From the NCBI GenBank assembly GCA_029935455.1, contig JAOZKI010000017.1, positions 1 to 41,474 of the forward strand: 41,474 nt of DNA. Reading direction: 5' to 3'. Source of the stretch: Lysobacterales bacterium (lineage in GTDB: Bacteria > Pseudomonadota > Gammaproteobacteria > Xanthomonadales > SZUA-36). Positions within the stretch are counted from its first letter, which is position 1, and the number at the start of each line of letters is the position of its first letter. Below, one piece after another: positions 37,581 to 41,474 of this stretch. The notes under the pieces are model-generated. The model saw nothing but the letters and a program-made list of their open reading frames with translations. It searched no databases and was not told where the DNA came from. Both the position numbers and the translations under genes were made by a program.

Positions 37581-38897
37581 ATGGCTGCAAGCGAACCACC
37601 GGCGCCGCCGCTAAGCGGCCCCATGACGCCCCTGCAATGGGGCGTTATTGCTCTGTGCTTCCTGCTAAACATGCTCGATGGCATGGACGTCTTGCTCATG
37701 TCCTACACGGCCCCGCTCATTATGCTCGAGTGGTCTGTGGATACGGCGCGCTTCGGCCTCGTATTCAGCGCGGCACTCACCGGTATGGCCCTGGGCGCTA
37801 TCCTGCTGGCCCCGCTGGCAGACCGCTACGGGCGAAAGCGCATGGTCCTTGCTAGCACCTTGCTCATCGCCGTGGGCATGCTCATCACCGCCAGCACCCA
37901 AAGCCTGTGGCCATTGGCGGGCTGGCGATTTATTACCGGCCTGGGCGTCGGCAGCATGCTGGCCACACTGACCGCCGTCGCCGCGGAATTCAGTCCCGCG
38001 CGACAACGCAATCTACTGGTAGGCCTGGTGCTGTCCGGTTATCCGGTGGGCGCAACGCTGACGGGCTTGCTTGCTGCGCCGCTGCTGGAAACGCTGGGCT
38101 GGCCTTGGCTGTTTCTGGGGGGCGGCTGCCTATCGTTGCTGGCGCTGCCATTGATCGCCTGGATCCTGCCAGAATCCCGAGGCTTCTTGTTGGCGCGGCA
38201 GCCAAGCGGCGCACTGGAGCAACTCAATCGGCTGCATGTACGCCTGCGACTGGCGCCCCTGGACACGCTACCACCAGCCGCATCAACCAGCGCGAGCATT
38301 GGTCCGAAACGCCTGTTCCAGGGTGCACAGGGACGCAACACACCCTGGCTCTGGAGCAGTTTTTTTCTTTCTTTTTTGACCCTGTATTTTCTACTCAGCT
38401 GGGTACCCAAAATCGCCGTCAGCGCCGGCTTACCGCTCAGCCAGGCCGTGTACGCCGGTGCGCTGTTTAATCTCGGTGCCTTCTTTGGCATCCTGGTACT
38501 CGGACTCGGCTCCCAGCGCCTGGGACTCAAGCGCCTGATCGCCGGCTTCTTTACCCTGACCGTGATGGGTATGCTGCTACTCGGCGGGCTTAGCCTGCCT
38601 CTGCCCTTGCTGCTCTTGAATGTCTTTCTGCTCGGCTTTTTCATGCAAGGGGGATTTGTTGGTCTTTATGCCGCTGCAGCGCAGATCTATTCTCCCGACT
38701 CGCGCAGTACCGGCGTCGGCTGGGCGATCGGCGCCGGTCGCACCGGCGCCATTCTCGGGCCCTGGCTCGGAGGCCACATACTGGCCCTGGCCTGGCCACT
38801 TCTCGCCACCTTTGCGGTATTCGCGATACCCTGCCTGCTGGCAGTTTTTACCACCCTGCGCCTGCGTGCCGCACCTTTGGATAGGCCTCTCTCATGA
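37581..38897 (+). CDS. MFS transporter, aromatic acid:H+ symporter-like
   Basis: 438 residues with about 12 transmembrane helices. LLNMLDGMDVLLMSYTAPLI in helix 1 has the D-G-x-D motif of the aromatic acid:H+ symporter (AAHS, PcaK/BenK) group; LADRYGRKRMVL is the family-defining loop 2-3 motif; GVGSMLATLTAVAAEFSP and IAWILPESRGFLLA follow. The substrate is unproven. The start could be 37581 or the ATG at 37623 (MTPLQWG), as no good ribosome-binding site is visible before either. The stop overlaps the start of a secreted protease gene (ATGA), an unexpected partnership. No aromatic catabolism genes are in the window. Confidence 0.88.
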   Translation: MAASEPPAPPLSGPMTPLQWGVIALCFLLNMLDGMDVLLMSYTAPLIMLEWSVDTARFGLVFSAALTGMALGAILLAPLADRYGRKRMVLASTLLIAVGMLITASTQSLWPLAGWRFITGLGVGSMLATLTAVAAEFSPARQRNLLVGLVLSGYPVGATLTGLLAAPLLETLGWPWLFLGGGCLSLLALPLIAWILPESRGFLLARQPSGALEQLNRLHVRLRLAPLDTLPPAASTSASIGPKRLFQGAQGRNTPWLWSSFFLSFLTLYFLLSWVPKIAVSAGLPLSQAVYAGALFNLGAFFGILVLGLGSQRLGLKRLIAGFFTLTVMGMLLLGGLSLPLPLLLLNVFLLGFFMQGGFVGLYAAAAQIYSPDSRSTGVGWAIGAGRTGAILGPWLGGHILALAWPLLATFAVFAIPCLLAVFTTLRLRAAPLDRPLS

Positions 38898-41474
38898 TCA
38901 GGAACCCTTGTCTTCGACTCCTCCTCTTTGCCGCCCTGCTCGCCATCCTGTTTACGCCAGCCCTGGGTCTGGCCAAGGAGCGCACAGCGCAGAGCCCTCT
39001 GGCGGAGCTGAGCGCAAGCGAGGTCGAACTGCGCATGCCAGGCCACCGCTCCATGCCACTGACCGTGCTGCACAGCGACGTCCATGCCAATGGTGACAGG
39101 AGCATCCAAGCCGTGAGCAAGGACGGTGGCTGGCAGCTGCAGGCCACCCTTGGAAGTGCCGGCAGTTTCGGCATGCTGCATGGTGAAGGCACTGACTGGT
39201 TACTCGGCACCGATCAGGACGGCTTCTGGGTACAGGCCATCCCCCGTAGCGGTGTGAGCATCAACAGCTGCGGCCTGACGGACGCGCACATCCACGCGCA
39301 GACACCTCAGCGGCATACGTCGCCAAGCCCAGAGCGCGCCGCGACGCGCACGATTATCGATGTGCTGCTGGTCTACAACCAGGCCATGCGCGAACGCTAT
39401 CCGGGTCAGTTGCTGGACACGCGCTTCAACCATCTGATCGCCATCGGCAATCAGACCTTCGCAAATTCAGGCCTCGATCTGGCCATGCGACTGGTTGGCA
39501 CAGACTTCTATGACTATCCCAATAACAACAGCAATTTCGACTTCCGCAACGATCTGTCCCAGGCGCTTACTAGCAACACCGTGCCATCTCTGCGGGGACT
39601 GGGCTTCCAGCGGGATCAGCTCGGTGCGGACCTGGTGATTGGCCTACGCCCGCATGACATTCTGACCCGTGGCAGCTGCGGCGTTGCCTTTTTTCCCGGC
39701 ACTGATGCCTCTATCGGGGTCAATGTGGTCTCAGACGGCGTGAGCAGCTGGTCTTTCTGCCTCGATGACGTTCTCACCCATGAAGTGGGGCACAATCTGG
39801 GCGCCACCCATCAGCTGGGTGCGGGCGGTGGCGTGGTAGATCCCCGCGGCTCCGCTTTTGTGCAGCTGGGACGCTTTACCACGGTCATGGGCAGCTTTGG
39901 AACCGGGCGGGATGACCGCTTCCGAGGCCTCGCCATGTTTTCCAACCCGGACCTCAATTGTGGTGGGGAGCCCTGCGGTAACCGCCAAGATGGAGACAAC
40001 CGGCGGGTCATGGAACGGTTTATGGGTGAGGTAGCGGCCTACCGAACCGCACGTGGCGGCCGACCGCTTCCGCCCACCTTCAGCCGCAGCGACAGCGATA
40101 GCGACGCAGACGGCGTCAATGACTGGGAAGACGCGCTGCCCTTCAACAGCGACGAGCAACAGGATACGGACCGGGATGGTACCGGCGATCGTGCTGATGC
40201 CTTTCCCAATGATCCGGCGGAACAGACCGACACGGATGAGGACGGCATCGGCAACACCCGTGACCAGGACGATGATAACGACGGCTTTTCAGATCGGGAT
40301 GATGCCTTTCCCCTGGACGCAGCGGAATGGCTGGATACGGACCTCGACGGCTACGGAGACAACGGTGACCGCTTCCCTGAGGATGTGAACGAATGGCGCG
40401 ACACGGACGGTGACGGACTAGGGGATCAGGCGGATCCGGACGCGGATGACGACGGTACGGCGGACCGCCCGGAAGGACTGAGCGACCTGCTGGTGGTCAG
40501 TACCGGTAACGGCCAGATTCTGCGCTTTGATGCCGCCAGTGGCCGCTTCCGGGGCGTTGAGGTTCCGGACTGGGATAGTCGTATCACCTTCCAAAGCGCG
40601 CTCGCCTATCGGCCCGCTGACCATACGTTGCTCTACACCGGTGACAGTGGTCTGCGTCGCCTGGACCTTCTGTCCCGGGAGTTGCTTGGCGAATGGATAC
40701 CGCCCTTTGCCAATGGCGGCCCCAGCACACCCGTCCTTGGCACTGGCTTTCCCGTCGCCCTGGCGGCCAGCGGTGAACGCGTCGCGGTGGCCAGACTGGG
40801 CGACCCCAGCGTGGTCAGTTTCAGAGGACAGGCACAGGCCAGGCTCGATGCCAGCGTTGACTGGCAAATTGCTGCAGACGACGTAATCAGTGCCTTGAGC
40901 GAGGACGGCAGCGGCGGTCTCTACCTGCTCGGCCTGCAACGCAGCCTCTATCGCACCAGCGGTGCCGGCGTGGTGCAGCTCAGCGGGCCCAACACGTCCT
41001 GGATGCGCGATCCGCGCTATCTAATCCGGGATGGAGAGCGGCTTTTTATCAGCGACCAGGGTCGTAACGCCGTGTTCTCGGTGGCGGCAAACAGCGGTGA
41101 ACTGCTGGGCGAACTGGCCGATCTTGCTGCGCTGGGCTATTCCGAGCCGGCCGGGCTTGCACTGGGCCCGGACAACAGCCTGCTGGTCGCGGCTGCACGG
41201 GAACATGCGGTGCTGGCGTTTGACCGTGACAGTGGGGCTTTTCTTGGCGAGCGCATTGCTCCTGGCCAGGGCGGGCTTCTGGCACCGGGAGCGCTGCTGA
41301 ACGTACCGGCCTGGGGCGATCGTTTCCCGGCCGACGCGCAGCGTGTACTCACACCGAACGCTGGCCTCTGGTTCAACCCGGAACGCAGCGGCCGCGGCTT
41401 TGACCTGCAACGGGTAGGCGACCGCCTGGCGGTGCTCTGGTACGGCTATGACGACGATGGTTTACCCAGCTGGC
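38894..41474 (+). CDS. Secreted metzincin-type zinc metalloprotease with calcium-binding repeats (3' end outside window)
   Basis: An open frame from the ATG at 38894 to the window end (860 codons, no stop), so missing from the ORF track. Signal peptide (about 1-27, MIRNPCLRLLLFAALLAILF), a prodomain-like region, then a catalytic domain with the zinc site HEVGHNLGATH (His 296, Glu 297, His 300, His 306) and a Met-turn-like TVMGSF, as in reprolysin-like metzincins. Residues about 400-520 are Asp-rich thrombospondin type 3-like repeats (DSDADG, DTDEDGIG, DTDLDGYGD, DTDGDGLGD), expected to bind calcium. About 525-820 reads like a beta-propeller (STGNGQILRFD...). The end begins a WFNPERSGRGFDLQ...WYGYDDDG segment common in secreted proteins. 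Probably exported and cell-surface or extracellular. It overlaps the MFS gene stop by ATGA. Confidence 0.9.
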   Translation, partial: MIRNPCLRLLLFAALLAILFTPALGLAKERTAQSPLAELSASEVELRMPGHRSMPLTVLHSDVHANGDRSIQAVSKDGGWQLQATLGSAGSFGMLHGEGTDWLLGTDQDGFWVQAIPRSGVSINSCGLTDAHIHAQTPQRHTSPSPERAATRTIIDVLLVYNQAMRERYPGQLLDTRFNHLIAIGNQTFANSGLDLAMRLVGTDFYDYPNNNSNFDFRNDLSQALTSNTVPSLRGLGFQRDQLGADLVIGLRPHDILTRGSCGVAFFPGTDASIGVNVVSDGVSSWSFCLDDVLTHEVGHNLGATHQLGAGGGVVDPRGSAFVQLGRFTTVMGSFGTGRDDRFRGLAMFSNPDLNCGGEPCGNRQDGDNRRVMERFMGEVAAYRTARGGRPLPPTFSRSDSDSDADGVNDWEDALPFNSDEQQDTDRDGTGDRADAFPNDPAEQTDTDEDGIGNTRDQDDDNDGFSDRDDAFPLDAAEWLDTDLDGYGDNGDRFPEDVNEWRDTDGDGLGDQADPDADDDGTADRPEGLSDLLVVSTGNGQILRFDAASGRFRGVEVPDWDSRITFQSALAYRPADHTLLYTGDSGLRRLDLLSRELLGEWIPPFANGGPSTPVLGTGFPVALAASGERVAVARLGDPSVVSFRGQAQARLDASVDWQIAADDVISALSEDGSGGLYLLGLQRSLYRTSGAGVVQLSGPNTSWMRDPRYLIRDGERLFISDQGRNAVFSVAANSGELLGELADLAALGYSEPAGLALGPDNSLLVAAAREHAVLAFDRDSGAFLGERIAPGQGGLLAPGALLNVPAWGDRFPADAQRVLTPNAGLWFNPERSGRGFDLQRVGDRLAVLWYGYDDDGLPSW

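Noticed and set aside
40078-40455. Possible DNA tandem repeat array
   Set aside because: The periodicity is protein-level (thrombospondin type 3-like Asp-rich repeats) with diverged DNA, not a CRISPR or satellite.
39731-40939. Minus-strand ORFs at the right end
   Set aside because: Antisense to the open metalloprotease frame, where signal peptide, zinc motif and calcium repeats read through.

Overview
The window looks like chromosomal core DNA from a free-living, moderately GC-rich gammaproteobacterium outside the Enterobacterales. Pointers are the purB-roxA pair, a 180-kDa type NAD-glutamate dehydrogenase, a B12-dependent MetH, a MAPEG protein, a PilH-like receiver, and a secreted metalloprotease ending in a WF/Y-NPxRSGxGFD-type segment of a kind I associate with Xanthomonadales-like and marine lineages. 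The exact genus cannot be fixed from sequence alone. I see no rRNA, tRNA, CRISPR array, insertion sequence, prophage or attachment site, and no gene-free stretch longer than 300 bases. Two large genes run off the window ends and are therefore absent from the ORF track: NAD-glutamate dehydrogenase (left edge, minus strand) and a metzincin protease (right edge, plus strand).

Layout. 1-5648 (minus): acyl-CoA dehydrogenase followed by NAD-glutamate dehydrogenase (amino acid and acyl-CoA catabolism). 5817-10477 (plus): an ArsR-type HTH fused to a SAM methyltransferase domain, overlapping metH, with an inverted repeat over its promoter; probably a SAM/SAH-responsive methionine-cycle operon. 10494-13136 (minus): DUF2058 protein, UDP-glucose dehydrogenase, periplasmic FKBP isomerase. 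13314-15713 (plus): a compact four-gene operon of a 71-aa membrane protein, a YtrA-type GntR repressor, an ABC ATPase and a permease, behind a near-perfect operator-like palindrome. 15767-17164 (minus): fumC. 17375-19884 (plus): purB-roxA. 20034-25516 (plus): sucA-sucB-lpd, the whole 2-oxoglutarate dehydrogenase complex, preceded by an 18-bp perfect palindrome and closed by a strong hairpin. 25628-27684 (plus): AcuI/YhdH-type reductase, a lone CheY-like receiver, a Prx5-type peroxiredoxin. 27738-30305 (minus): gyrA. 30559-31851 (plus): secreted cyclophilin and lpxH. 31874-33424 (minus): DUF455 ferritin-like protein and a methyltransferase. 33554-35663 (plus): a TonB-like Pro/Ala-rich orphan, a small two-helix membrane protein behind a good sigma-54 promoter match, a GNAT acetyltransferase, a MAPEG protein. 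35685-36395 (minus): ung. 36501-end (plus): thioredoxin-reductase-like ferredoxin-NADP reductase, an MFS transporter, and a large secreted metzincin with calcium-binding repeats whose start overlaps the transporter stop.

Much of the window is housekeeping metabolism (TCA cycle: fumC, sucAB, lpd; one-carbon: metH; purine: purB). The less ordinary material is regulatory: the methyltransferase-fused ArsR controlling metH, the GntR/ABC operon with an extra membrane peptide, the sigma-54 promoter for a small membrane protein, the sucA palindrome, and repeated use of overlapping stop/start codons. I found no clearly new defence or mobile system; the best candidates for something undescribed are the 71-aa/GntR/ABC unit and the sigma-54 small-membrane-protein unit.
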